A stretch of 29,452 nucleotides of DNA from a virus (IMGVR_UViG_3300042455_000910:1-29452), one strand, 5' to 3'. Counted from the stretch's first letter, positions 21,149 to 29,210 are shown. Notes: generated from the letters alone by a model not told the origin. Translations and numbers: made by a program.

Positions 21149-21552
21149 AGTGGAATAATAGAGTTGACTCTTGTGGTATCAGACTCGTAGTCTTCGCCAC
21201 CGCGTGGCCCTGAAGCAAATGCAATCATATCACACCCGTCCTTGCCCATACGCATGGCATGGATTTCGTAGGGTTCGCTAACAGCCAACATGCCCGGAAC
21301 TAATAAGGTCATAGTAGCCGGGATAGACAGGTCAGATGGCTGTGTCCAATATTCACAAACACCACGAGTGATAAACGTATATTGGGTGGTAAGTTTATGG
21401 TAATGATTACCGCGCACTGCATCGGCAGTACTGGTTATATAACATCCGTGATTGATCGTGGCTCTATAAAAAATATCGGCAATGGTACCGCGGTCGTCGG
21501 AGTGAACACCGAGACCAAGATCGGTGGGTTCGTAAATGTTGGTTAATTTCAT
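21145..21552 (-). CDS. Cupin sugar isomerase/epimerase (dTDP-sugar type)
   Basis: A 135-aa cupin: DDRGTIADIFY near residues 19-29, RGNHYHKLTTQYTFITRG near 48-65 (metal/substrate His pair), EPYEIHAMRM near 94-103. Similar to dTDP-4-dehydrorhamnose 3,5-epimerase-like and 3,4-ketoisomerase proteins. It lies between a C-methyltransferase and an SDR, which fits a 3-C-branched or 6-deoxy sugar route. ATGA overlap with the methyltransferase. Confidence 0.72.
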   Translation of the reverse strand: MKLTNIYEPTDLGLGVHSDDRGTIADIFYRATINHGCYITSTADAVRGNHYHKLTTQYTFITRGVCEYWTQPSDLSIPATMTLLVPGMLAVSEPYEIHAMRMGKDGCDMIAFASGPRGGEDYESDTTRVNSIIPL

Positions 21553-22778
21553 TGGGATAAAAACCTTGTGTTAGGATTGATATTTAGTAGGGCCTTCTTT
21601 AGTGGCTCGCCAATATTCCAACTTAAAATAAGAGCATATGGATTTTCATAATTAGCAAACTCATTATCACCACAAATAGGAATGCGAGTCAATGGTGTAT
21701 ACTTTCCTTGTTTATGTTCACTGGAGTCGGTAATACATTTGATAACAGTTTTATTGAGTCCATGCCAGTTTAACCAGGTGTTTGCCTTGGCCGCTGCACC
21801 CACACCAATAATAACAGCGGCTGGATCTTCAGCTAATATTTGGTAAAAATTAAGTAACCATGCATTGCGTTGTTGTTCAAATTTTTCCTGTAATTTGGCA
21901 TAAAACTTAGGATCAAATAGGCCCAGTTTGGTTTCACTTTCGATGGCCCCTTTGACCAAAAACGGCATTTCATTATCAGTACTGCGTCTGGCTATGACTC
22001 TAATACTTCCGCCATGATAATCAACCACGTCAAAATCTACAACTTCTAAACCAGCTTGTTGTAATAAGTGCCAGGCGCTTTTAATGGTAAAATAACTGAT
22101 GTGTTCGTGATATACCATGTCCACAAAACGACCACTCTGGATCATGCTGGCCCAGTATGGCAGTTCAAATACGAATAGACCATCTACATCCAATAGATCA
22201 GCCACCCCGCGAGCAAAATCTACAGGATCGTTAGCATGGTTAAACACATTGTTGGCCAAGATTAATTTAGCGGGGCCAAACCGGTTAAGTACCTCATCGG
22301 CCACAGTTCGATTGAACAAGGCGTGGATACTATCAACTCCTTGTTTAAGTGCAATTTCGCACATGTCTCCTGAACTATCAATACCTAAGGTCTTAACCCC
22401 ATCTCTTTGAAATTGTTTAATTAAATAAGCATCATTACTGCCAATTTCTACTACAAGTCCTTGTACTGGATATTTTTCTTGTATGGTGTTGGCATACTCG
22501 TTCCAATGGTTTCTGGCTGTTTTTGAATTACTTGAGGTATAACTATAACTATATAAATTATAACGATCTTCGGCATGACTGACATAGCCAAGTTGTATCT
22601 GACCAGATGCAGGATTTAAATAAAGTTGTAATGGGAATACTGGTTCGGATAAATTTAATTGATCTTCTGCTATAAATGTATCTGCATAGGCATGTTGTCC
22701 TAGGTCAAGAATTTTAGTGACGGACTCGCCTGTGATTAAACACTTAGATAAATGTTCGCTTTGTGTTATACTGTTCAT
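21549..22778 (-). CDS. Sugar C-methyltransferase (NovU/TylC3-like)
   Basis: A 409-aa three-part protein: an N-terminal segment like the zinc-binding domain of C-methyltransferases (CLITGESVTKILDLGQHAYAD), a central SAM-binding domain (VVEIGSNDAYLIKQF near residues 111-125, then FELPYW near 202-207 and YHEHISYFT near 219-227), and the Methyltransf_14-type C-terminal domain (VIIGVGAAAKANTWLN near 325-340). YHEHISYFT is characteristic of the family. Only one of the usual N-terminal zinc Cys is visible. Probably methylates a keto-sugar nucleotide. Confidence 0.85.
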   Translation of the reverse strand: MNSITQSEHLSKCLITGESVTKILDLGQHAYADTFIAEDQLNLSEPVFPLQLYLNPASGQIQLGYVSHAEDRYNLYSYSYTSSNSKTARNHWNEYANTIQEKYPVQGLVVEIGSNDAYLIKQFQRDGVKTLGIDSSGDMCEIALKQGVDSIHALFNRTVADEVLNRFGPAKLILANNVFNHANDPVDFARGVADLLDVDGLFVFELPYWASMIQSGRFVDMVYHEHISYFTIKSAWHLLQQAGLEVVDFDVVDYHGGSIRVIARRSTDNEMPFLVKGAIESETKLGLFDPKFYAKLQEKFEQQRNAWLLNFYQILAEDPAAVIIGVGAAAKANTWLNWHGLNKTVIKCITDSSEHKQGKYTPLTRIPICGDNEFANYENPYALILSWNIGEPLKKALLNINPNTRFLSQ

Positions 22779-23599
22779 AACTGGCCCAGTTTAAATTGAA
22801 ACATGTGACTATTAATATCATTTTTTTTGAGTTTCTCCCAAGGATCTTGACGAGTTGCCTTGACATTCTCCCAAAAAGTAATATCTTGCCCTATTGATTT
22901 CATATAGGCTGCCAAGGTATCGCAGTTGCTTAAACGTTGCTGAATAAATCGAGGGTTATGAAAATCTAATGGGTGATTTGGATTATGTTCAAATCGAGTT
23001 CTTATTGTAGTGGGCGAATTCTCCTGATTGCCCGTAAGATCCGTACGATCATGCACAACATCAATATCCACGATTTCTAAAATGTCTAACATATATGCTA
23101 GTTGACTGATTTCTGCATCAATCATTTGATGTATGCTTAATTGACCTAATAGGTCTACCCAGTTTGATGGAACAATGGGAAATATGCTGTAGGGGTGTTC
23201 ATTATGAGTATGAACCTTGAGTACTTTGAACTGGTCGGTATATTGAGCAATCACTTGATCCCAGTGTTGGGTTTCCATGATGGCATCATCATTCCAGACA
23301 AACAACCAGTCAGCAGTAGCTTCGGTTGCCATGCTATTATAATATTGATTAAGGTTGTCATATCCCATTGGGTCAAACCCTAGTATAGTATATTCTATAT
23401 TATTGGAATCTAAGTTTGGTTGAATTTCTTGGATAAAATAATCAAATCCAATTTTATCATCGTTATCGAAACCTAAAATAAATTGTATATTTTTAATATT
23501 TTTTGCATTAGATAATAAACTAGCTATACTATCAGCTAGAGATCTTGTGCGTCCTCGAGTGGGTAATAGCACAGCTATACTGTGTTTGTTATTAGACAT
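22775..23599 (-). CDS. GT-A-type glycosyltransferase-like protein, tandem copy 1
   Basis: A 274-aa protein starting HSIAVLLPTRGRTRSL, with FDNDDK near residues 44-49 (acidic metal-type site), LNQYYNSM near 82-89 and WNDDAIMETQHWD near 101-113. Together these resemble a family 2-like GT-A fold. Highly similar to the next gene upstream, so a tandem duplication. Overlaps its paralogue by 8 nt and the methyltransferase by ATGA. Confidence 0.7.
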   Translation of the reverse strand: MSNNKHSIAVLLPTRGRTRSLADSIASLLSNAKNIKNIQFILGFDNDDKIGFDYFIQEIQPNLDSNNIEYTILGFDPMGYDNLNQYYNSMATEATADWLFVWNDDAIMETQHWDQVIAQYTDQFKVLKVHTHNEHPYSIFPIVPSNWVDLLGQLSIHQMIDAEISQLAYMLDILEIVDIDVVHDRTDLTGNQENSPTTIRTRFEHNPNHPLDFHNPRFIQQRLSNCDTLAAYMKSIGQDITFWENVKATRQDPWEKLKKNDINSHMFQFKLGQL

Positions 23600-24461
23600 T
23601 TTTATTTGATTCCTTTTGGATCACGTTATGTCCAGTGGAATCCTGTGTTATCCGGTAGATAACTGTTTGTCCATTGGGATCGTTGGCCGTCATTTTAGCA
23701 AACGGATCGTTTTTTCCAGATTTTACACCCTCCCACCACGAAATATCAAGATTTTGAGATGTCATATATTGGGAAATTTTTTCAGTATCAACATGGCGTT
23801 GATTGAGTAGAATTGTATTATGAAAATCTAATGGATTATCGGGATTACCTTCGAGCATTATTTTTTTATCATTGGTTTCGTCTTTGTTATTGCCAGTAAG
23901 ATCCGCACGGTCATGAGTAATGTTAACCTCAATAATTTTCATAATATCCAACAGGTAGGCTATTTGACTAACTTCGGCATCGAGCATTTGATGTCGGGCA
24001 AAATATCCAGTAACTTCTTGCCATTCAGCAGGTAGAATCGGAAACACTGCATAAGGGTGTTCATTGTGTGCGTGTGCTTTCAACAATTTAAATTCCCCAG
24101 TACACTCACTGACTCGTTCGTCCCAATCTTGAGTTTCCATAATAGCATCATCGCACCAGACCATCAGCCAATCGGCATCGGCATCGTCGGCCATTCTGTT
24201 ATAATATTGGTTGAGTCCCAAATATCCCAACGGTTCAAAACTGAGAGCAAGATAATCAACACCGCGACGATCCAAGTCGGGCTGTATAACATTGACAAAA
24301 TGATCAGTGCCAATAGAATCATTGTCGTCGATCCCAAAAATAACCTGTATGCGATCTAAATTTTTAGTGCGGTCAAGTAAGCTAAACACACTACGGCTAA
24401 GTGCATCGGTTCGTTTGTGTGTGGCCAACATTACCGCTATACTGTATTTGCGTTTTGACAT
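23592..24461 (-). CDS. GT-A-type glycosyltransferase-like protein, tandem copy 2
   Basis: A 289-aa paralogue of the 22775 gene, sharing YSIAVMLATHKRT, DDNDSIG, LNQYYNRM, WCDDAIMETQDWD, HNEHPYAVFPI and THDRADLTGN in the same order. No Shine-Dalgarno; AATAAGTA (one mismatch to NATAAATA) ends 6 nt before the ATG. First of a run of coupled genes down to the epimerase. Confidence 0.7.
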   Translation of the reverse strand: MSKRKYSIAVMLATHKRTDALSRSVFSLLDRTKNLDRIQVIFGIDDNDSIGTDHFVNVIQPDLDRRGVDYLALSFEPLGYLGLNQYYNRMADDADADWLMVWCDDAIMETQDWDERVSECTGEFKLLKAHAHNEHPYAVFPILPAEWQEVTGYFARHQMLDAEVSQIAYLLDIMKIIEVNITHDRADLTGNNKDETNDKKIMLEGNPDNPLDFHNTILLNQRHVDTEKISQYMTSQNLDISWWEGVKSGKNDPFAKMTANDPNGQTVIYRITQDSTGHNVIQKESNKNV

Positions 24462-24470
24462 ATAAGTTAC

Positions 24471-25100
24471 TTATTTCTGCATGTGATTGTGTGGCAAAAT
24501 TGTGATGTGATCCAATTTACGATTAACAGCAAATACAATCATCTCTGCCACTTCTGCCGCGGTAAGCGTAGGCCCTTGGGCATAGATTTGTTCTATCTCT
24601 TTGGAGGTTTTAGTATCTTGATAATTCTGCCGTAGCATATTGGTTTTGATCTTTCCGGGGCATATTTCGGTAAACACTATGGTCGGGCACTCTTTCCTAA
24701 TAGTATCAATGCTGTATCTTAGTGCATGCTTGGCTGCTGTGTAAAATATGTTATGAGCGATAGGATCATCAATGTTGATACTGGTCATGTAAACAAACTG
24801 TCCTTGATTACGTTGACTCACATATTGCTTAACCAACAACAAAGCCCCGGTAAAGTTTATGTCGACTTGACTTTGTTGTTTTTGCCATTGATTGTTTTTC
24901 CAGCCTTGGTAACTGCCGGGATTAACTCCGGCACAGTTAATTACGCAGTCAATATCGGACAAATCTACTTCGTCAATGTGCGCAAAATTTCCTAGGTCAA
25001 ACTCTTGACTTGACAGTGCTACAACGTTATGATCCGTTTTTAGTAATTCATAACAGGCTTGGCCTACTCCAGAACTGGCACCAGTCAAGAAAATTTTCAT
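24471..25100 (-). CDS. Short-chain dehydrogenase/reductase (SDR)
   Basis: A 209-aa classical SDR: LTGASSGVGQA (residues 5-15), NCAGVNPG near 60-67, TSIN near 105, YTAAKHAL near 120-127 (YxxxK) and ICPGKIKTNM near 145-154. All catalytic elements are present. Coupled to the FkbM methyltransferase by ATGA. Substrate unknown; context suggests a carbohydrate intermediate. Confidence 0.85.
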   Translation of the reverse strand: MKIFLTGASSGVGQACYELLKTDHNVVALSSQEFDLGNFAHIDEVDLSDIDCVINCAGVNPGSYQGWKNNQWQKQQSQVDINFTGALLLVKQYVSQRNQGQFVYMTSINIDDPIAHNIFYTAAKHALRYSIDTIRKECPTIVFTEICPGKIKTNMLRQNYQDTKTSKEIEQIYAQGPTLTAAEVAEMIVFAVNRKLDHITILPHNHMQK

Positions 25101-25837
25101 TCGATTGCAGGAGTATCAAAATAAAATTCGTAATCATCTAGCCCTGGAACATTGCTAAAATCCAAATTGTCTAAATAAAACTCGTGTCTCTTAGTAGTAT
25201 TGTCACACAAATCTTTGCGTATAAAAGTAAATTCAAAACAATCACAACTTCCGTCTTGTCCTAATGAAGTATGATTGTTGCCATGTAAGTGAACTAATTC
25301 GTAATATTGTTTAATTTTTTCTACAGTCTGTTTGAAATTTTCTCTGCGATAATTGGCAAAATGTATTTCAATCACAATAACAGGAAAAATATCTTGGCGA
25401 GATAGTATATCATCTAATATAATAAACTCTCCGCCCTCAATATCTATTTTTAACATGATACGTTGGCTTTCCAACCGATCAACTGCTTCTCCTACTTCTG
25501 TATGTGTAATATTGTAACCTTTGCGTCCAACATTTTCAATAAAATGCACAGCCGATTTACTAAAAAACTCATGATACGGAGCTCGCAAATAATCTTTCAT
25601 GTTGTTGATATTTACGGTGCCATCATACATGTGAATTTTTGCATCAGGTTTGAGTTTTTTCCATGCACGGTCAAAGCTCCAGTTTTCACCAAGTCCAAAA
25701 CTAAGAAGATCGTCACAATGATCTAATGCCATACGAGGAACTATGTAGCCACCATCGCTATCGCACCCGACACGAATTGGGTCCGTGATTGTGATAGGCA
25801 GGCAACAGATTAAATCATTGGGTAATTTTAGTTTCAT
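25097..25837 (-). CDS. FkbM-family methyltransferase
   Basis: A 246-aa SAM-dependent methyltransferase. LLSFGLGENWSFDRA near residues 44-58 is motif I, and MLKIDIEGGEFIILDDIL near 132-149 is the FkbM signature. Family members O-methylate sugars or other hydroxyls. Lies 12 nt after the oxygenase gene and overlaps the SDR by ATGA. Fits capping or decorating of the glycan built by the surrounding genes. Confidence 0.85.
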   Translation of the reverse strand: MKLKLPNDLICCLPITITDPIRVGCDSDGGYIVPRMALDHCDDLLSFGLGENWSFDRAWKKLKPDAKIHMYDGTVNINNMKDYLRAPYHEFFSKSAVHFIENVGRKGYNITHTEVGEAVDRLESQRIMLKIDIEGGEFIILDDILSRQDIFPVIVIEIHFANYRRENFKQTVEKIKQYYELVHLHGNNHTSLGQDGSCDCFEFTFIRKDLCDNTTKRHEFYLDNLDFSNVPGLDDYEFYFDTPAIE

Positions 25838-25849
25838 ATTTTCTTTCTA

Positions 25850-26677
25850 TTATTCTCTTACGGTAAAAATTGTTAAAAACAATTTGCCAGTGGGACCAGC
25901 TGCGGTGGCATGTACTTGTGGACGATCCCAACTGATAGCATCGCCTAGTGACCATTCGTAGCATTGATCAAATGATAAGCCGTGTAAATCTTCTGGAGTA
26001 AGATGAGGAAGGTATTTTTGCCTAATGTCTTCTGGAAACGGTTGGTCATGAACGTTAACAACATCCGAGTAATCGGTGATAGGATAGTTTTGTCTGGTCA
26101 GTCTAAGTGGAATCAGGTACTCTAACATTTCAAAGAATTCATTATCAATTGCCCAGTCAGTGATGCTTGCCGGATCATTAACAGCCTGTTCTTTAAGTAC
26201 CCGCAGGTCTTCAACAAAGGTCTTTCCACCATGCTGATTAGGAAGATCGTACCCGCATTCATAATGAGGTTGTTTACTAAACTTACTCATAGGACCGTGC
26301 CAGTAGTTGTCAAAAAACATAGTACCAACCAATCCTGGTTCTTTAGGTAGTTCCAAAGGAATTAAAATATTTTTATAGATGGCTTGTTTTTCTTTGCCAG
26401 CGCCAGTATCTGCATGTATAGGAAAATACGTATCACCTTTGCGAAAGTCTGCACGGTACATACCCATCCAATATTCTAGCTCATATCCTGGTTCAAGAAT
26501 TTGATCAAGTATTTTTTTAACAGTTGATTTGTCCCATCCATCTTTACTCCAGTCAATGTTTTTACTGATATTATCAGGACGCACATCTAGTCCAGATTTA
26601 TCCGTGTAAAAAAAGTCAACTAACTCTTTGATAGTTTCTTGATCAATAATATTTCGGTGAATTTTAAGCGTGGACAA
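25850..26677 (-). CDS. 2-oxoglutarate/Fe(II)-dependent oxygenase-like protein
   Basis: A 275-aa protein with the HxD iron motif FPIHADTG near residues 86-93 and a distal His in RPQVHATAAGPTGKLFLTIF near 252-271, with a Lys or Arg for the 2-oxoglutarate carboxylate. Resembles the prolyl-4-hydroxylase-like oxygenases of cyanophages. Substrate unknown. The reading frame starts at TTG (26677), supported by GAGGAG 6 nt upstream; the ATG a few bases before it is out of frame. A TATAAATA late promoter precedes it. Confidence 0.75.
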   Translation of the reverse strand: MSTLKIHRNIIDQETIKELVDFFYTDKSGLDVRPDNISKNIDWSKDGWDKSTVKKILDQILEPGYELEYWMGMYRADFRKGDTYFPIHADTGAGKEKQAIYKNILIPLELPKEPGLVGTMFFDNYWHGPMSKFSKQPHYECGYDLPNQHGGKTFVEDLRVLKEQAVNDPASITDWAIDNEFFEMLEYLIPLRLTRQNYPITDYSDVVNVHDQPFPEDIRQKYLPHLTPEDLHGLSFDQCYEWSLGDAISWDRPQVHATAAGPTGKLFLTIFTVRE

Positions 26678-26700
26678 ACATCTCTCCTCAGAACAACAAA

Positions 26701-26708
26701 TATTTATA
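26701..26708 (-). promoter_or_regulatory. Late promoter TATAAATA before the oxygenase
   Basis: An exact T4 late-box match. Predicted +1 near 26695 leaves an 18-nt leader that includes GAGGAG. Confidence 0.65.
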
Positions 26709-26719
26709 TGCGTATATTA

Positions 26720-27271
26720 TCACGCAAACAAATCTTCGTTCCATTCGCGATGTCCTTCGCGGAACGCCATATTACTTTGTGTTTCACGCACTTCTATACG
26801 ATAGCACCATAAACGACGGGCTTCTTCTGGCCCCCACATGTCTGGAATGTAAACACCGTTGACATACTTGTAAAGCATGTCTGCCAGGCCTTCGCAACCC
26901 AGGCGTGGAAGAATAGTTAGCTTGGCCATGTTCTTTGATTCTAATAGTTTGTATGTTTCTAGTTCTGGATCATCTTCGGCCACTAACAGTGTATGATCAA
27001 ACTGACTCTGTAACACTTCTTTGAGTTCCTTTAATCCACCATAGTCAGCAGCCCAGTTACGCACATCCAAGTCGTTAGTTCCAAAGTAAAATTTCATGCT
27101 AAATGCGTATCCATGAATTAAGTTACAATGGCTGTCGGCCTTCCATTGGCGATATGCTACAGGGAATTGGTCTACATACTCTTTGGTACTGGTAAATTTG
27201 TAAGTGATTGGTCGCACCTGTTGCTGTTCGTTGATAGCTCGGATTACTTCTGTTTCGTTATAATAAATCAT
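26720..27271 (-). CDS. queD: 6-carboxytetrahydropterin synthase-like, phage-type QueD
   Basis: A 183-aa protein of the QueD/PTPS family. SHCNLIHGYAFSM near residues 47-59 carries the catalytic Cys and a zinc His; the canonical HGH is HGY here. WAADYGGLKELK near 73-84 and FDHTLLVAEDDPE near 91-103 (catalytic Asp-His) follow, with the Glu in RIEVRET near 161-167. Feeds QueE (15160) with 6-carboxytetrahydropterin. AGGAG precedes the ATG at 27271 and a sigma70 promoter lies at 27290-27319. Confidence 0.87.
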   Translation of the reverse strand: MIYYNETEVIRAINEQQQVRPITYKFTSTKEYVDQFPVAYRQWKADSHCNLIHGYAFSMKFYFGTNDLDVRNWAADYGGLKELKEVLQSQFDHTLLVAEDDPELETYKLLESKNMAKLTILPRLGCEGLADMLYKYVNGVYIPDMWGPEEARRLWCYRIEVRETQSNMAFREGHREWNEDLFA

Positions 27272-27289
27272 TTATTTCTCCTATGTTAG

Positions 27290-27319
27290 ATTATAGCATA
27301 GGCTTGCAGAATTTGTAAA
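27290..27319 (-). promoter_or_regulatory. Sigma70 promoter of queD
   Basis: TTTACA (27314-27319), 18-nt spacer, TATAAT (27290-27295) with TG one base upstream. GCCTATGCTATA is shared with the tRNA operon promoter. An AATAAATA box at 27355-27362 could be a second, late promoter. Confidence 0.75.
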
Positions 27320-27385
27320 GCGGGATGAATGCCGGAAAGGCCGCTATGAAACATTATTTATTTAATTCTACCAGTACCAAGGCCT

Positions 27386-27529
27386 TCACTCTTTTCTTGC
27401 TTTGTGTTTAGCTATAGCATCGGCAGTACGCTGTTGGAAGTCCACCATATTGTGATAGCCCATGCGATAACAAGCACAATGATTGCCCAAGATCCAACGA
27501 GCTAGTTTAATTCTAAGTTTCTGTATCAT
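27386..27529 (-). CDS. Small basic protein (47 aa)
   Basis: A 47-aa basic protein, MIQKLRIKLARWILGNHCA and a charged helical tail (AIAKHKARKE). Its ATG overlaps the stop of the DNA glycosylase gene (ATGA), supporting translation. No family recognised; could be a nucleic-acid-binding partner. Confidence 0.5.
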   Translation of the reverse strand: MIQKLRIKLARWILGNHCACYRMGYHNMVDFQQRTADAIAKHKARKE

Positions 27530-27963
27530 GCAAACACTTCCTCTTGTAAATATCTCTTCAATTCTTTATCAGTAGTGTCTACTGTGTAATTGTTCTTGAA
27601 AAAAATCTCATAACTATCTGACCCATACTTGCCGATGCCATGTAACTTAGTGGCATCGTTACCATCCCACGAGAAAAAATCTTCAGTCATGCGGCATAGT
27701 CTTTTGTATCTGACATTGATCATGCCCAAGCTCCAGATGACATCTTTGATCTCTTGCTCTTGATCCAATTGATTTACTGCCTTATCAAATGAGTTAGCAG
27801 TAGGCCATCGATGTAGGAATACAGGTAACACAGTCTTTACTGGTATTCTTCCAGTCTGATTCAGCATAATAACAGCAACCATGTGTTGCCAGATACCGGC
27901 ATCAGTTAATCCAAGGGGTAACTGTTGTTGCACCATAAGATCATCTCTTAAAGTTTGTATCAT
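27526..27963 (-). CDS. HhH-GPD DNA glycosylase-like protein (MBD4/EndoIII type)
   Basis: A 145-aa protein resembling the catalytic domain of MBD4-like glycosylases: MVAVIMLNQTGRIPVKTVLP near residues 24-43, WSLGMINVRYKRL near 81-93, the hairpin LHGIGKYGSDSYEIF near 112-126 and the catalytic Asp in VDTTDKELKRY near 131-141. Such enzymes remove mismatched or modified bases. I start at the ATG at 27963: AAGGA is upstream and it lies 2 nt after the QueF-like stop. Its place beside Que genes suggests a link with modified-base DNA (inference). Confidence 0.8.
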   Translation of the reverse strand: MIQTLRDDLMVQQQLPLGLTDAGIWQHMVAVIMLNQTGRIPVKTVLPVFLHRWPTANSFDKAVNQLDQEQEIKDVIWSLGMINVRYKRLCRMTEDFFSWDGNDATKLHGIGKYGSDSYEIFFKNNYTVDTTDKELKRYLQEEVFA

Positions 27964-27965
27964 TA

Positions 27966-28364
27966 CTATTCCTTGTGATTTTGCCATAGTGTATCAGTAC
28001 CTCCTAGATGCCCCCAATCACTATCGGCAGTCATACAACTGCTGATTCCGCCTCTAGGTCTAAAGTCTATTTGAATACGCAAACGTACAGGCTGATATGC
28101 CTGCATCAAATGTTTGTACAGCACATCTATACATCTTTCATAACTTATTACAGTATCTCGATATTGAAAAAGATAATTTTTTAAACTTTTTAATTCAATA
28201 GTTTTATCCTGGCCATAAAACCATAGCTTTATACTGCCAAAATCTGGTTGGGTATGTTTTCCTAAAAAAGTGAATTCGGGGATAGTGATTCTTTGCTCGT
28301 ATCCAACCGCAGTATTGGGCAAACTGTCTAATACTGCAATATCAATGTTTTTCCATAATTTCAT
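27966..28364 (-). CDS. queF: QueF-like protein lacking the catalytic cysteine
   Basis: A 132-aa T-fold protein. QPDFG (near residues 39-43), the substrate-binding IELKSLKNYLFQYRD (near 56-70) and the late FRPRGGISS (near 102-110) are the QueF (preQ0 reductase) signature. In QueF the catalytic Cys lies in a CPxTGQPD context. Here the same place reads FTFLGKHTQPDFG: Gly instead of Cys and one residue fewer. It therefore should not form the thioimide intermediate. It could bind a 7-deazaguanine base or serve a new reaction. It lies 1 nt after the aldolase gene and 2 nt before the glycosylase gene. Confidence 0.82.
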   Translation of the reverse strand: MKLWKNIDIAVLDSLPNTAVGYEQRITIPEFTFLGKHTQPDFGSIKLWFYGQDKTIELKSLKNYLFQYRDTVISYERCIDVLYKHLMQAYQPVRLRIQIDFRPRGGISSCMTADSDWGHLGGTDTLWQNHKE

Positions 28365-28365
28365 A

Positions 28366-29031
28366 CTAGTATTTTCCTGATGCCAGTACTATCCGGCAAA
28401 TGTGTTCTAGTCGTTCTATATGTTCATAGGCACGCCAGGGACTAGTATCAATAGCTACAACGCCATGCCCTTTAATTCCGACTATATCGTAGGAAATGTT
28501 ACCTTTGTTGTCTAGGCACAGATTACGATGGCAAGCGTCGCCTAATTCCTGACTGGTGGGCGGAACATCCGGAACATTGGATGCTACTCGAGTATATCTA
28601 CTCAGTTCAGGAAAGTTGCCGACTATGGTACTAAGATCAATACCAGCATGCATGGCCGCTACAATATAGGTAGGATGTAAATGTATTACTACACGAACTT
28701 CTCCGTGATGTTGTCCCATTTCCTTTTGTAAACCAAAATGCAAGGGGATTTCCCCACTAGGTTTGAGTCGTTCACTGATTTCAGTATAAGGTAACTCTTT
28801 CCAACCGTATCGTTCGGCCAACAATCCCGTACCAACTTCGTTCCAACTGTATGGTGGTTTGATTAAAATCTTTTTGAATTGATCCGGTTGTAGTGTCTGT
28901 TTACGCACACCACTAGGCGTAATGTAAAAGTGATCACGGTCGTGATGACGTATACTTACATTACCATCTCTACTGGTAATCCAGTTGCGTTTGTACGCAT
29001 CTAACATTACTTCACATATAGTTTCTAACAT
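28366..29031 (-). CDS. Class II aldolase/adducin-family protein
   Basis: A 221-aa zinc aldolase-type protein: TSRDGNVSIR near residues 19-28, FYITPSGVRK near 35-44 (phosphate site), the acidic PSGEIPLHF near 90-98, zinc ligands in VIHLHPTYIVAAMHAG near 114-129, and a third zinc His in GIKGHGVVA near 184-192. Length fits fuculose-1-phosphate aldolase and related epimerases. Substrate unknown; could supply or degrade a sugar phosphate. TAATG overlap with the Cys-rich gene upstream. Confidence 0.85.
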   Translation of the reverse strand: MLETICEVMLDAYKRNWITSRDGNVSIRHHDRDHFYITPSGVRKQTLQPDQFKKILIKPPYSWNEVGTGLLAERYGWKELPYTEISERLKPSGEIPLHFGLQKEMGQHHGEVRVVIHLHPTYIVAAMHAGIDLSTIVGNFPELSRYTRVASNVPDVPPTSQELGDACHRNLCLDNKGNISYDIVGIKGHGVVAIDTSPWRAYEHIERLEHICRIVLASGKY

Positions 29032-29210
29032 TATTTTTCACCTTGTATTAGTTCACCAGTCACCGCATTAACTCGCAAACCAGATTCATTTATAAAATAA
29101 GGTTGGCACATCTTTTCGCCATCCCATTTCTGACCACACCAACACTCGCCCTCTGCATTGATAATGCAAGTACCGCTGCCACAGCATCTTGGATCTTGTG
29201 TCATATTCAT
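29031..29210 (-). CDS. Cys-rich small protein (59 aa)
   Basis: A 59-aa protein starting MNMTQDPRCCGSGTCIINA, with 6 Cys in the first half (CC..C, CWC, C), followed by GQKWDGEKMC. The Cys spacing suggests a metal-binding knuckle. I recall similar short CCGSGTC proteins in betaproteobacteria, which would fit a gene taken from the host; not checked. Start overlaps the membrane-protein stop (ATGA) and its stop overlaps the aldolase start (TAATG). Confidence 0.65.
   Translation of the reverse strand: MNMTQDPRCCGSGTCIINAEGECWCGQKWDGEKMCQPYFINESGLRVNAVTGELIQGEK

Noticed and set aside
27284-27352. 22-codon ORF upstream of queD
   Set aside because: No Shine-Dalgarno, no protein features, and it overlaps the queD promoter.
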